Origin: Clostridiaceae bacterium
GTDB taxonomy: Bacteria > Bacillota > Clostridia > Lachnospirales > Lachnospiraceae
Direction of reading: 5' to 3'
Assembly: GCA_910575795.1 (NCBI GenBank)
Contig: CAJTGE010000031.1
Location: 1-64,000, forward strand
Length of the DNA stretch: 64,000 nucleotides
Numbering within the stretch: position 1 is the first letter of the stretch; every line of letters starts with the position of its first letter. Below, in pieces: positions 14,852-23,949 of the stretch. The position numbers and the translations under genes are program-made. The notes under the pieces were generated by a model that saw only the letters and a list, made by a program, of their open reading frames with translations, was not told the origin of the DNA and made no database searches.

Positions 14852-17617
14852 ATGAAAAAACTGGCGGTGGGAATCCTGGCCCATGTGGACGCAGGAAAGA
14901 CGACGCTCTCAGAGGCCATGCTTCTGACCGGGGGAATGATCCGGCAGGCCGGGAGAGTGGATCACGGCGACACGTTTCTGGACACATATGAGCTGGAAAA
15001 GCAGCGGGGGATTACAATATTTTCAAAGCAGGCGGCGCTGAAATGGGACGGGATGGATGTAACGCTTCTCGATACGCCGGGCCATGTGGATTTTTCGGCG
15101 GAGATGGAGCGGACGCTGCAGGTGCTGGATTACGCGATTCTTGTGATCAGCGGCTCTGACGGCGTGCAGGGGCATACCCGGACGCTGTGGCGGCTTCTTG
15201 CAAGATACCAGATACCTGTTTTTTTGTTTGTCAATAAAATGGATCTGGCCGTTGGCCGGCGCGAGGCTCTTTTAAAGGAGCTTAAGGAGGAGCTGGACGA
15301 AAACTGCATGGATTTCGGGGCGCCGCGCACGGAGGAGTTCTATGAAAATGCGGCGGTCGGCTCAGAAGAGGCCCTGGAGCAGTTCCTTGAGACAGGGGAG
15401 GTGACGGACGGCCTGCTACGGCAGATGATCAGCGGCAGGCAGATATTCCCCTGCTATTTTGGATCGGCGCTGCGCGTGGACGGCGTGAAGGAATTTATGG
15501 AGGGCCTGGGAGAATATACCCGGATGCCGGATTACCCGGCGCAGTTCGGGGCCAGGATCTTTAAGATCGGAAGAGATCCGCAGGGAAACCGCCTGACCTA
15601 TTTAAAGATCACGGGCGGCCGCCTGAGCGTGAAGGATGTCTTTGACGGGGAAAAGGTGAACCAGATCCGGATCTATTCCGGCGATAAATTTGAGGCCGTG
15701 AAGGAGGCGGGGCCGGGCGCGGTCTGCGCCGTGACGGGCCTTTCGCGGACCGCGCCGGGAAAAGGGCTCGGAGCCGAACAGTTCCAGTCCTTCCCGGTGC
15801 TGGAGCCGGTCCTTACGTGCCGCGTGGAGCTTCCGGAGGGGATCGACGCGGCCTCCATGCTGCCAAAGCTTAAGCAGCTCGAAGAGGAGGAGCCGGAGCT
15901 GCGCCTTGTCTGGGAGGAGACGAAACAGGAGATTCACGCCCAGATCATGGGAGAGATCCAGATGGAGATCCTAAAGAGCCTCATCGCCCGGCGCTTCGGC
16001 GTGGATGTGACATTCGGGGAGCAAAGCATTGTCTACAAGGAGACGATTGCCGGCACAGTGGAAGGCGTGGGCCATTTCGAGCCGCTGCGCCACTATGCGG
16101 AGGTTCACCTGCTTTTAGAGCCGGGCGAGGAAGGAAGCGGCCTGTCCTTTGCCACGGCCTGCAGCGAGGATCTCTTAAGCCGCAACTGGCAGCGGCTGAT
16201 CCTGACCCATTTGGAGGAAAAAGAGCACAGGGGCGTCCTGACCGGAGCGCCGATCACGGATATGAAGATCACGCTGGTATCCGGGCGGGCGCATATCAAG
16301 CACACAGAGGGCGGCGATTTCCGCCAGGCCGTGTACCGGGCCGTGCGCCAGGGCCTCAGAGAGGCAGAGTCCGTGCTTCTGGAACCCTTTTACGACTTCT
16401 CGCTCGAAATACCGGAGCGCTTCACCGGAAAGGCCATGACAGATCTCGAACGCCTTAAGGCGCGCTTTGAAGCGCCGATGATAGAAGACGGCCGGGCGAT
16501 CCTCCGGGGAAGCGCCCCGGCGGCCTGCATGGACGGCTATCAGGCGGCTGTTACGGCCTATACAGGCGGCCAGGGCCGCCTTGAGTGCGCATTCAGGGGC
16601 TACGGCCCCTGCCACAACCCGGAGGAGGTCATCGCCGCCGCCGGCTATGACCCGGACGCGGATCTCGAAAATCCCTGCGGTTCCGTCTTCTGCATCCACG
16701 GAGCGGGCTTTATGGTGGAGTGGGATAAGGTAAAAGAATACATGCACATAGAAGCCATGTCCGCCGCGGACGGACAAACGCCAAAGCTCCGCACAGACGC
16801 CAGGCAGGACGCCGCCAGCGGACTCCCCGGAGCCGCCCGCCGCTCCCCGGAAGAGCGTTTCATCGGCACGGACGAGGTAGACGCGATCCTTGCAAGGACC
16901 TTCCACGCAAACAAAAAAAGCGATACCTACGCATCAAAAAAACGCTGGGGAAGCCGAAGCAAAGCCTCAACCTCCGCCTCTGCCCCCGGCCCGCACCCCG
17001 CAGGCTCCTACGCAGAAAGCTACTGGCGGGGCTCATCCTCCCATGCCGACGCCCCGGGATCCGATAAGGGCAAAACCGAAAAAACCTCCGGAAAAAACAC
17101 GTCCCTCCAAAAAGACTACCTCCTGGTAGACGGCTACAACATCATCTTTGCCTGGAAAGGACTCAAAGAGCTGGCGGACATCAACATCGACAGTGCCAGA
17201 GGCCGTCTCCTCGACATCCTCTGCAACTATCAGGGCATGAAAAAATGCAGCGTCATCGCCGTCTTCGACGCCTACCGCGTCCAGGGCCACGCCACCGAAA
17301 TCCTGGACTACCATAACATCCACGTAGTCTACACCAAAGAAGCCGAGACAGCCGACCAGTACATCGAAAAATTCGCCCATCAGAACGGCAGAAAATACCG
17401 CGTCACTGTAGCCACCTCCGACTACCTGGAACAGATCATCATCCGCGGCCAGGGCTGCGGCCTCCTCTCCGCGCGCGAGCTGGAAGAAGAGATCGAAAAA
17501 ATGAGCATCCAGATCCGCGAGGAATGCAGCCGCCCGGAATCCGGCTCAAAACGCTACCTGTTCGATTCCGTTCCGGAGGATGTAAAACGGCAGATAGACG
17601 GGCTGCCTAAGGGATAA
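14852..17617 (+). CDS. TetM/EF-G-like ribosomal GTPase fused to a YacP/Rae1-type NYN nuclease domain
   Basis: 921 residues. The G domain is complete: AHVDAGKTT (G1), RGITIF (G2), DTPGHVDF (G3), NKMD (G4). Domains II-V follow to about residue 600, with a TetM-like C-terminal region (EVIAAAGYDPDADLENPCGSVF). The domain IV tip reads GRAHIKHTEGGDF, closer to EF-G than to the YSPVS loop of Tet(M), so tetracycline resistance is not assured. A Ser/Lys-rich linker (~residues 660-750) leads to an NYN domain (~752-895): LLVDGYNIIFAW, VVYTKEAETADQYIEKFA and VATSDYLEQ hold the expected acidic residues. B. subtilis Rae1 (YacP) cuts mRNA in the ribosomal A site. The C-terminal third prefers C-ending codons, unlike the front. 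Confidence 0.9.
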   Translation: MKKLAVGILAHVDAGKTTLSEAMLLTGGMIRQAGRVDHGDTFLDTYELEKQRGITIFSKQAALKWDGMDVTLLDTPGHVDFSAEMERTLQVLDYAILVISGSDGVQGHTRTLWRLLARYQIPVFLFVNKMDLAVGRREALLKELKEELDENCMDFGAPRTEEFYENAAVGSEEALEQFLETGEVTDGLLRQMISGRQIFPCYFGSALRVDGVKEFMEGLGEYTRMPDYPAQFGARIFKIGRDPQGNRLTYLKITGGRLSVKDVFDGEKVNQIRIYSGDKFEAVKEAGPGAVCAVTGLSRTAPGKGLGAEQFQSFPVLEPVLTCRVELPEGIDAASMLPKLKQLEEEEPELRLVWEETKQEIHAQIMGEIQMEILKSLIARRFGVDVTFGEQSIVYKETIAGTVEGVGHFEPLRHYAEVHLLLEPGEEGSGLSFATACSEDLLSRNWQRLILTHLEEKEHRGVLTGAPITDMKITLVSGRAHIKHTEGGDFRQAVYRAVRQGLREAESVLLEPFYDFSLEIPERFTGKAMTDLERLKARFEAPMIEDGRAILRGSAPAACMDGYQAAVTAYTGGQGRLECAFRGYGPCHNPEEVIAAAGYDPDADLENPCGSVFCIHGAGFMVEWDKVKEYMHIEAMSAADGQTPKLRTDARQDAASGLPGAARRSPEERFIGTDEVDAILARTFHANKKSDTYASKKRWGSRSKASTSASAPGPHPAGSYAESYWRGSSSHADAPGSDKGKTEKTSGKNTSLQKDYLLVDGYNIIFAWKGLKELADINIDSARGRLLDILCNYQGMKKCSVIAVFDAYRVQGHATEILDYHNIHVVYTKEAETADQYIEKFAHQNGRKYRVTVATSDYLEQIIIRGQGCGLLSARELEEEIEKMSIQIREECSRPESGSKRYLFDSVPEDVKRQIDGLPKG

Positions 17618-17769
17618 AATGATAAAATAGTGCGGCATTAATTCAATATTTAGTCTGATATTTGGCTGATAATATTGTAAAATCCACATGTTTACCACAA
17701 TATGACAGAATATATATTAATTATTCGCTGTACATGATAATTATTTATCTTCGGCCGGACAGCCACGTA

Positions 17770-17907
17770 GCCGGAAGCAGGCGGTATATCCGTAAGAAAC
17801 CCATAGAAAACCGCCGGCGCTTAGCGAGGTCTTTTCGAGCTTAGCGTCCGCTGCGCTTTTCTCTGAGCGGGAGCGGGGTTTCGTCGGATATACCGCCTGC
17901 TTCCGGC
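17770..17907. repeat. Foldback-family member (138 bp)
   Basis: Perfect 23-bp outer arms (GCCGGAAGCAGGCGG...ATCCG and complement) enclose an imperfect inner stem. The loop AGCGAGGTCTTTTCGAGCT (17823-17841) is the exact reverse complement of the loop in the 27.6-kb copy. Flanks CCACGTAG and TTCACGCTC match those of the 4.9-kb copy. Confidence 0.8.
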
Positions 17908-17997
17908 GTCCCCTTCACGCTCCCCCCCGGTCATCAACTTTTATCAGGCTACTTCAATTCAAACAAAATTTTAACCCCATATCCCCCTCCCATCTCC

Positions 17998-18026
17998 TTG
18001 TAATTATCTCCCAACCGAGTTATAAT
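17998..18026 (+). promoter_or_regulatory. Predicted promoter of the mrp operon
   Basis: TTGTAA (17998-18003), 17-base spacer, TATAAT (18021-18026), about 85 bases before the first start codon. Confidence 0.65.
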
Positions 18027-18112
18027 GTGAACACTTGATGAAATCACAGCGCTGCGCCTCACACCACTGCCCCGTGAACCGCAGCCGCTAATTGAAATCA
18101 GGAGGCGTCCTT

Positions 18113-18589
18113 ATGTTTTTACTATTCATGGCAGTGTGGCTGATCCTAAATGGCAGGGCAACCGTGGAAATCATACTCTTCGGCCTTGTGATATCAGCCG
18201 CGCTGTTTTATTTTATGTGCAGATATATGGGGTATAACAGCAGGAAGGAGCTGCTTTTGTTCCGCTTATTTCCCCTGTTTATACGCTATCTTTGGGTTCT
18301 GGTGCAGGAGATTGTGAAGGCGAATGTGTGTGTGCTGAGGCTCATCCTGTCTCCCAGGCTGCAGCCGGAGCCCGCGTTCCTGTATTTTGACACGGATTTT
18401 AAGACAGGCGCGGCCAGGATGCTTCTGGCTAATTCAATCACCCTTACGCCGGGAACGATCACGGTTTCCGTAGAGGGGGATCACTTCTTTGTCCACTGCC
18501 TGGACCGGGAGCTGGCTGAGGGGATGGAGGAATCCGTGTTTGTGGAACTGCTTAAGCAGATGGAGGCGGTGGGAGAGAGATGGAGCTGA
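18113..18589 (+). CDS. mrpE: Na+/H+ antiporter subunit E (MnhE/MrpE)
   Basis: 158 residues; ATG 18113 has AGGAGG seven bases upstream, ruling out the TTG 21 bases earlier. Two N-terminal helices (FLLFMAVWLILNG, IILFGLVISAALFYFM) precede a cytoplasmic domain with the family motif ARMLLANSITLTPGTITVSVEGDHFFVHCLD. MrpE is a small subunit needed for assembly of the Mrp cation/proton antiporter in the inner membrane. It is the first gene of a tightly packed ten-gene operon and overlaps the next start by 10 bases. Confidence 0.92.
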   Translation: MFLLFMAVWLILNGRATVEIILFGLVISAALFYFMCRYMGYNSRKELLLFRLFPLFIRYLWVLVQEIVKANVCVLRLILSPRLQPEPAFLYFDTDFKTGAARMLLANSITLTPGTITVSVEGDHFFVHCLDRELAEGMEESVFVELLKQMEAVGERWS

Positions 18590-18939
18590 TACAAAAAGCG
18601 TATGACGCGCTTCTGATTGGGAGTATGCTGGTTTTGGCGGTCCTCATTATTTTCAGCATGCTGCGGTCCGTGCGCGGTCCGGGAATTGCGGATCGGATCA
18701 TTGCGGTCAATATGATTGGGACCATGATTATCATGATCATCGCGGTCCTGTCCGTGTACCTCGGGGAAAATTATCTGACGGATATCTGCCTGATCTATGC
18801 GCTGATCAGCTTTTTAGGCGTGGTGGTGCTCTGTAAGGTTTATACGGGCGTGTATCTGCAGAAAAAGCACATGAAGGCGGATCTGAACGCGATTGAGGAC
18901 AACCTGACAGGACAGGGTGCAGAGGAGGAGAAAAAATGA
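18580..18939 (+). CDS. mrpF: Na+/H+ antiporter subunit F (MnhF/MrpF)
   Basis: 119 residues with three membrane helices. The family core GPGIADRIIAVNMIGTMIIMIIAVLSVYL is clear, followed by the third helix (ICLIYALISFLGVVVLCKVY). The charged tail of ~25 residues makes it longer than typical MrpF (~90). It overlaps mrpE by 10 and mrpG by 4 bases, indicating translational coupling. Confidence 0.92.
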   Translation: MELIQKAYDALLIGSMLVLAVLIIFSMLRSVRGPGIADRIIAVNMIGTMIIMIIAVLSVYLGENYLTDICLIYALISFLGVVVLCKVYTGVYLQKKHMKADLNAIEDNLTGQGAEEEKK

Positions 18940-19289
18940 TACTGGAATGGATTCGTTTTGCGGTTTCTGCCGCGCTTCTTTTGACAGGGCTGGTATTTAT
19001 GATTCTGGCCGTGTTTGGGGTCAACCGTTTTAACCGCGCCTTAAACCGGATGCATGCGGCGGCCATGGGGGATACGCTGGGGATCCTGTTTGTCATTATG
19101 GGGCTTATTACAATGCGGGGCTTTTCCATGGATTCTTTAAAGCTGTTTCTGGTGATTCTGTTTTTCTGGACCGCATCCCCTGTATCCGGGCATATGATCA
19201 GCCGTCTCGAGGCGATGACAAACCGGGATCTGGGCGAGATTATCATGATTCACCGGGAGACGAAGCAAAAGGAGGGGGAGCGCGGATGA
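18936..19289 (+). CDS. mrpG: Na+/H+ antiporter subunit G (MnhG/MrpG)
   Basis: 117 residues, three helices. Shows the PhaG/MnhG pattern: an N-terminal helix (ALLLTGLVFMILAVFGVNRF), NRMHAAAMGDTLGILFVIMGLI and a third helix (FLVILFFWTASPVSGHMISRLE). Its ATG overlaps the stop of mrpF (ATGA), and its stop overlaps the next start in the same way. It is a structural membrane subunit of the antiporter. Confidence 0.92.
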   Translation: MILEWIRFAVSAALLLTGLVFMILAVFGVNRFNRALNRMHAAAMGDTLGILFVIMGLITMRGFSMDSLKLFLVILFFWTASPVSGHMISRLEAMTNRDLGEIIMIHRETKQKEGERG

Positions 19290-19558
19290 AGGTATTTGAG
19301 GCCATCCTCCTGCTGAGCCTGATTGGGTGCGCGGTGTCCGTGGCTTTTACGAAGGATCTCTTAACCTCGATCATTATTTTCATGTCCTACAGCCTGATCA
19401 TGTGTGTGATTTGGATTCTGCTTGAATCACCGGATCTGGCGGTGACAGAGGCGGCGGTCGGCGCAGGAGTTACCAGTATTCTGTTCTTTGTTACGCTTAA
19501 GAAAATCAGGGCAATCCGGAAGGAGGATCAGGATGAGCAGACAAAGGGATCATTATAA
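19286..19558 (+). CDS. MbhD-like subunit (DUF4040) of the Mrp complex
   Basis: 90 residues, three helices. The motif SYSLIMCVIWILLESPDLAVTEAAVGAGVT is the DUF4040/MbhD signature that in canonical MrpA lies near the C-terminus. Here it is a separate gene, as in Mbh-type hydrogenases and split Mrp systems. It overlaps the next gene by 26 bases. Confidence 0.88.
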   Translation: MKVFEAILLLSLIGCAVSVAFTKDLLTSIIIFMSYSLIMCVIWILLESPDLAVTEAAVGAGVTSILFFVTLKKIRAIRKEDQDEQTKGSL

Positions 19559-20516
19559 GAGCAGCCGATGGTATAAATTTATACAATGGGTGGATGGCGA
19601 GACAGATCCTTTAAGCCGGGGGATGGAGGCGCGCCCTGCGTGGCATAAGCCGGAACGGGACGAAGGGGCGGCGAAAAAGGAGGAAAAGAGCTCTCAGGAG
19701 CCGGCTGCCAGGGCGCAGGAGGGCGGGAGCCAGATTCTTAAAACGCGCGGGATACGCTGGTTTCAGCGCGTGTACCGGATTATGTCCGTCGTTTTGTGCC
19801 TGAGTATTATCCTGATCCTTTTGTGGACCGTCGCCTGCCTTCCGCCGTTCGGACATGCGGAGAATCCGGCGAATAATGAGGTGGCGGCCCGTTATATTGA
19901 ACGCGGACTCCAGGAAACCGGGGCGGTCAACATTGTGACAGGCATGATCCTTGATTACCGGGCGTTTGACACGTTCGGGGAGTCGTGCGTGCTGTTTATC
20001 GCCTCGTGCTGCGTGCTGGTGCTTCTGAGGCTGGATTCGGAGAACGGGGGAGATCGCAGACGGAAGGAGCTGGAGGAGAATGACCGTGTTTTTGAGCCCA
20101 AAAACGACGTGATTCTGCAGAAATGCGCCTGTGTGCTGGTTCCCCTGATCTTTATATTCGGCATCTATATTATTTTAAACGGCCATCTGTCGCCGGGCGG
20201 CGGGTTTTCCGGCGGGGCCGTGCTCGGATCCGGGCTGATTTTGTACTTAAACGCATTTGGATTCAAACGGACAGAGCGCTTTTTTACGGAAAAGGTATAC
20301 CGCCGGGTGACGCTGGGCGCGCTGACCTTTTACTGCCTGGCCAAGAGCTATTCTTTTTTCACCGGGGCGAACCATCTTAAGAGCGGTATTCCTCTGGGGA
20401 CGCCGGGGGCAATTATCAGCAGCGGGCTGATCCTGCCTTTAAATATCTGCGTGGGGCTGGTGGTGGCCTGCACCATGTATGCCTTTTATACGCTGTTCCG
20501 AAAGGGGGGCATGTAG
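19533..20516 (+). CDS. mrpB: MbhE-MnhB fusion subunit of the Mrp complex
   Basis: 327 residues. ATG 19533 has AGGAGG at 19521-19526; the earlier in-frame start does not. A hydrophilic ~85-residue N-terminus leads to a MbhE-like unit (VVLCLSIILILLWTVACLPPFG ... NIVTGMILDYRAFDTFGE), then the MnhB domain: FIFGIYIILNGHLSPGGGFSGGAVLGSGLILY and a final helix pair. Canonical MrpB (~140 residues) lacks the MbhE part, which normally belongs to MrpA. So the MrpA C-terminal modules are spread over this gene and the preceding one. Confidence 0.88.
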   Translation: MSRQRDHYKSSRWYKFIQWVDGETDPLSRGMEARPAWHKPERDEGAAKKEEKSSQEPAARAQEGGSQILKTRGIRWFQRVYRIMSVVLCLSIILILLWTVACLPPFGHAENPANNEVAARYIERGLQETGAVNIVTGMILDYRAFDTFGESCVLFIASCCVLVLLRLDSENGGDRRRKELEENDRVFEPKNDVILQKCACVLVPLIFIFGIYIILNGHLSPGGGFSGGAVLGSGLILYLNAFGFKRTERFFTEKVYRRVTLGALTFYCLAKSYSFFTGANHLKSGIPLGTPGAIISSGLILPLNICVGLVVACTMYAFYTLFRKGGM

Positions 20517-20517
20517 G

Positions 20518-20901
20518 ATGGGGCGGCTTTTGTCTGTGAATATGGAGGCGACGGCGGCTGTGATCCTGTTCGGCGTAGGCTTTACCATGCTTTTGCTCCA
20601 CCGCAACCTGATTAAAAAGATCATGGGCATGAATATCATGGATACCGCGGTGTACCTGTTTCTGGCGGCCAAGGGCTATATCGAAGGACGCACGGCGCCT
20701 ATCGTTGTGGACGGGATCCAGGAAACAACGGGTTATATCAACCCTGTCCCGAGCGGGCTGGTTCTGACGGGGATCGTGGTAAGCGTGAGCACCACGGCGC
20801 TGATGCTGGCTCTCACAAAGCGGCTTTATGAGCAGTACGGCTCTCTGGATCTGGATGAAATCCTGATTCTGGCAAAGGAGGAGGAGGAAAAAAGGACATG
20901 A
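20518..20901 (+). CDS. mrpC: Na+/H+ antiporter subunit C (MnhC/MrpC, NuoK-like)
   Basis: 127 residues; ATG 20518 lies one base after the mrpB stop, behind AAAGGGGGG. Three helices show the NuoK/MrpC pattern: AVILFGVGFTMLLLHRNLIKKIMGMNIMDTAVYLFLAAKGY, then VPSGLVLTGIVVSVSTTALMLALTKRLYE. The product resembles complex I subunit NuoK. It overlaps the following antiporter gene by 4 bases. Confidence 0.93.
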   Translation: MGRLLSVNMEATAAVILFGVGFTMLLLHRNLIKKIMGMNIMDTAVYLFLAAKGYIEGRTAPIVVDGIQETTGYINPVPSGLVLTGIVVSVSTTALMLALTKRLYEQYGSLDLDEILILAKEEEEKRT

Positions 20902-22439
20902 GCATTGTGCAGAATTTTCCGTTTTTCTCGATCATCCTCGCCATGTTTTCCGGGATCATTTCCTCGGTTCTTCCCGGTAAGCGCGCCAGAAATATAAGCC
21001 TTTTGATGATTGCGGCGACGACAGCGCTGTCATTTGCCGTGCTCTGCTTCTGTATGCGGACCGGGGAGAGCTATACGTATATGATGGGCCATTTTCCGGC
21101 CCCGTGGGGAAATGAGATCCGGGCGGGCGTCCTGGAGGGCCTGACGGCGTCCATGTTTGGGATCGTCATGTTTTTGTCTGTGCTAGGCGGCGTGAACCAT
21201 ACGGCGTCGGATGTCGAGGGGTCAAAGCTGAATCTGTTTTATATCATGATTGATCTGATGCTCAGCTCCCTTCTGGCCCTGGTTTACACGAACGATCTGT
21301 TTACAGCGTATGTATTTGTCGAGATCAACACGATCGCCGGCTGCGGGCTGATCATGATCCGCCAGAAACGCAAGAGCATGTCGGCCGCTATCCGCTATAT
21401 GATCATGAGCCAGCTTGGTTCCGGCCTGTTCCTGATTGGGCTGAGCATGCTTTATGACGTGACAGGCCATCTTCTGATGAGCCCGGCCAGAGAATCCGCG
21501 GCGCTTATCTTAGACAGCGGGAGCTATACGATCCCCATGCTGGTAATTCTGGCCGTTATCAGCGTGGGCCTGGCCATTAAGAGCGGCCTGTACCCGTTCC
21601 ACTACTGGATACCGGATACGTATGGCTACGCGACGCCGACGGCGAGCGCCGTGCTGTCGGGCCTCGTTTCCAAGGGATATATTTTCCTTCTGATCAAGAT
21701 TTTCTACCGGGTGCTGGGGGAGAACTTCGTGATCGGAAGTCATCTGATCAATGTGCTCTACTGCTTTGGCGTGGCCGGAATGGTGATGGGCTCTGTGCAT
21801 GCGATTGCAGAAAAGGATACGCGCCGGATGATTGCCTATTCCTCTGTGGCACAGATTGGCTATATTTACATGGGGATCGGCATGGGAACCGGGATGGGCA
21901 TGGTGGCCGCGGTGTTCCATATTTTTACGCACTCCATTACGAAAGCGCTCCTGTTTATCAGCGCCGTGGGGCTTTATGAGGTGTCGGGGAACAGGACGGA
22001 TTACCACAGCCTGCGCGGGGCCGCCTACCGGAATCCCCTGGCGGGGATCGGCTTTGCCGTGGGCTCCCTCTCCATGGTGGGCTTTCCCATGCTTTCCGGC
22101 TTTATCTCAAAGCTTCTATTTGCCACGTCAGCGCTTCACTGCGCGGGTAAGATGCTGCCTACCATAATCGTCCTGGCGGTCAGCACGACGCTCAACGCCG
22201 TGTATTTCCTGCGGCTGGTGATTACACTGTACTCAAGGCGGCAAAGCCCGGCGGGGGAAGCGGGCGCAGGCGGGCGGGAGGCGTTTCCCGTACCGGAAAA
22301 AAAAGGCCCTTCCCCTGTGAGGGGATCCTGGATGCTGGGACTGTCGATCCTCTGCCTGATTGGCTTAAACCTGTTTCTGGGAACTCTGTCCCAGCCCATT
22401 GTCCAGGCTATAGCAGACGGGCTGGCGATGTTTGATTAA
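20898..22439 (+). CDS. mrpD: Proton-antiporter-like subunit 1 (MnhD/NuoN-like)
   Basis: 513 residues, about 14 helices, Proton_antipo_M family. Key motifs: YTNDLFTAYVFVEINTIAGCGLIMI with a conserved Glu in helix 5, KSGLYPFHYWIPDTYGYATPTASAVLSGLVSKGY with the helix 7 and 8 lysines, and AYSSVAQIGYI. A hydrophilic insert (~residues 445-475) precedes the last helix. These residues form the proton path in Mrp and complex I. It is the first of four consecutive antiporter-like subunits. Confidence 0.9.
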   Translation: MSIVQNFPFFSIILAMFSGIISSVLPGKRARNISLLMIAATTALSFAVLCFCMRTGESYTYMMGHFPAPWGNEIRAGVLEGLTASMFGIVMFLSVLGGVNHTASDVEGSKLNLFYIMIDLMLSSLLALVYTNDLFTAYVFVEINTIAGCGLIMIRQKRKSMSAAIRYMIMSQLGSGLFLIGLSMLYDVTGHLLMSPARESAALILDSGSYTIPMLVILAVISVGLAIKSGLYPFHYWIPDTYGYATPTASAVLSGLVSKGYIFLLIKIFYRVLGENFVIGSHLINVLYCFGVAGMVMGSVHAIAEKDTRRMIAYSSVAQIGYIYMGIGMGTGMGMVAAVFHIFTHSITKALLFISAVGLYEVSGNRTDYHSLRGAAYRNPLAGIGFAVGSLSMVGFPMLSGFISKLLFATSALHCAGKMLPTIIVLAVSTTLNAVYFLRLVITLYSRRQSPAGEAGAGGREAFPVPEKKGPSPVRGSWMLGLSILCLIGLNLFLGTLSQPIVQAIADGLAMFD

Positions 22440-22454
22440 TAGAGGAGAATGGAA

Positions 22455-23936
22455 ATGGAAGGACAAATCTTATTACTGTTTCCGGTCGTATTTCCGATTC
22501 TGGCCGGGATCCTTGTTCTGGCCGGCCGGAGGCTTTGTACCGACAAAAGGCTGGCTTCTCTCACGACGGCGGCCGTGCTTCTGCTCCAGCTTGGCCTGGT
22601 ATTCGCGGCGGTGGTAAAGGGAGGAAGCCTTACGCTCTGGAAGCTTACGGATACGATATCGCTTACTCTGCGCGTGGATGGGATAAGCCGCCTTTTCGCG
22701 GTTCTGACCTCCGGCGTATGGCTTCTGGCGGCGGTTTATTCGGTTTCCTATCTCTCCCACGAGGAGAGGGTTTCCAGGTTCTGCGGTTTTTATCTGATCG
22801 TGGAAGGAGTGCTGACGGGGCTTGATTTTGCGGCTGACCTAATAACCATGTATGTCTTTTTTGAAATGATGACACTGACCTCGCTGCCGCTGGTGCTGCA
22901 TGAGCAGACAAGGGAGGCGGTGCGGGCAGGCATGAAATACCTGTTTTATTCGGTCGCGGGCGCATTTCTGGCGCTGTTCGGCATCTTTTTCCTGGCCGGG
23001 GTTTCAGGCGGAACCACCTTTGCGCCGGGCGGTATCCTGACGGACGCGGCGCTTTCCGGCCGGGAGGGACTTCTTCTGGCCGCCTCTTTCTGCATGATCC
23101 TTGGCTTTGGCGTGAAAGCGGGCATGTTTCCCCTGCACGGGTGGCTGCCGACCGCCCATCCGGTTGCGCCTGCCCCTGCCAGCGCGGTCCTGTCCGGCCT
23201 GATTACGAAGTCAGGAGTGCTGGCGATCATCCGCACGGTTTATTATGTAATCGGAGCGGACCGCATCCGGGGGAGCTGGGTTCAGTATGTATGGATTCTT
23301 TTATCGCTGCTGACCGTGTTCATGGGATCCATGCTGGCTTATAAGGAGCCGGTGATGAAGAAGCGGCTGGCGTATTCCACGGTGAGCCAGGTATCGTATA
23401 TTTTGTTTGGCTTAAGCCTTTTGCAGCCCGCGGCCTTTGTGGGGGCCCTGTCCCATATTGTATTCCACTCCCTGATTAAGAACGCGCTGTTCTTTATCGC
23501 GGGCGCGATCATTGTGATCACCGGGAAGACAAGGGTGTCGGATATGAGACGGCTCGGGCGCTTCATGCCCCTGACGCTGGGGTGCTATACGATCGTGTCC
23601 CTGGCGCTGGTGGGAATTCCGCCGGCCAGCGGGTTTATCAGTAAATGGTATCTGGCCGCCGGCGCTCTGGCATCGGACACAGGGGCGTTCCGTGTGATCG
23701 GGCCAGTGACGCTCCTTTTGAGCGCGCTTCTGACAGCTGGATACCTTCTGCCGCTTACAGTTTCCGGATTTTTCCCGGGAGCAGACAGCGCGGCGGAGGA
23801 AGAGATAACGGGGTGCGAGCCCTCCCTGTGGATGCTCGGCCCGATCGCGCTTCTGACAGCCGGATCCCTGGTGTTTGGCTGCTTTCCCGGGCCGCTTCTT
23901 ACAGCGCTTGCGTCCATAGCGGCTTCTGTGCTTTGA
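22455..23936 (+). CDS. Proton-antiporter-like subunit 2 (MnhD/NuoM-like)
   Basis: 493 residues. I chose ATG 22455, which has GAGGAG seven bases upstream; an ATG six bases earlier sits too close to that site. Proton_antipo_M motifs are intact: YVFFEMMTLTSLPLVLHEQT with the conserved Glu, KAGMFPLHGWLPTAHPVAPAPASAVLSGLITKSG with two key lysines, and AYSTVSQVSYILFG. About 14 helices. It may be a duplicate of a neighbouring D-type subunit that has diverged. Confidence 0.88.
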   Translation: MEGQILLLFPVVFPILAGILVLAGRRLCTDKRLASLTTAAVLLLQLGLVFAAVVKGGSLTLWKLTDTISLTLRVDGISRLFAVLTSGVWLLAAVYSVSYLSHEERVSRFCGFYLIVEGVLTGLDFAADLITMYVFFEMMTLTSLPLVLHEQTREAVRAGMKYLFYSVAGAFLALFGIFFLAGVSGGTTFAPGGILTDAALSGREGLLLAASFCMILGFGVKAGMFPLHGWLPTAHPVAPAPASAVLSGLITKSGVLAIIRTVYYVIGADRIRGSWVQYVWILLSLLTVFMGSMLAYKEPVMKKRLAYSTVSQVSYILFGLSLLQPAAFVGALSHIVFHSLIKNALFFIAGAIIVITGKTRVSDMRRLGRFMPLTLGCYTIVSLALVGIPPASGFISKWYLAAGALASDTGAFRVIGPVTLLLSALLTAGYLLPLTVSGFFPGADSAAEEEITGCEPSLWMLGPIALLTAGSLVFGCFPGPLLTALASIAASVL

Positions 23937-23949
23937 CGGAGGGGTGATT

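Larger units (their letters stand above)
17618..18112. other. Intergenic region with a foldback and the mrp promoter
   Basis: About 495 bases without a supported gene. A 60-residue frame at 17662 is embedded in repeat DNA and was rejected. The region holds the foldback at 17770-17907 and the promoter at 17998-18026. Confidence 0.65.

Noticed and set aside
14852..17617. Calling the fusion gene a tetracycline-resistance determinant
   Set aside because: The domain IV tip lacks the Tet(M)-type YSPVS loop, and the gene sits among housekeeping genes without mobile signs. Resistance is not shown.
17662..17844. 60-residue frame after the fusion gene
   Set aside because: It runs into the foldback element and has no coding signs.
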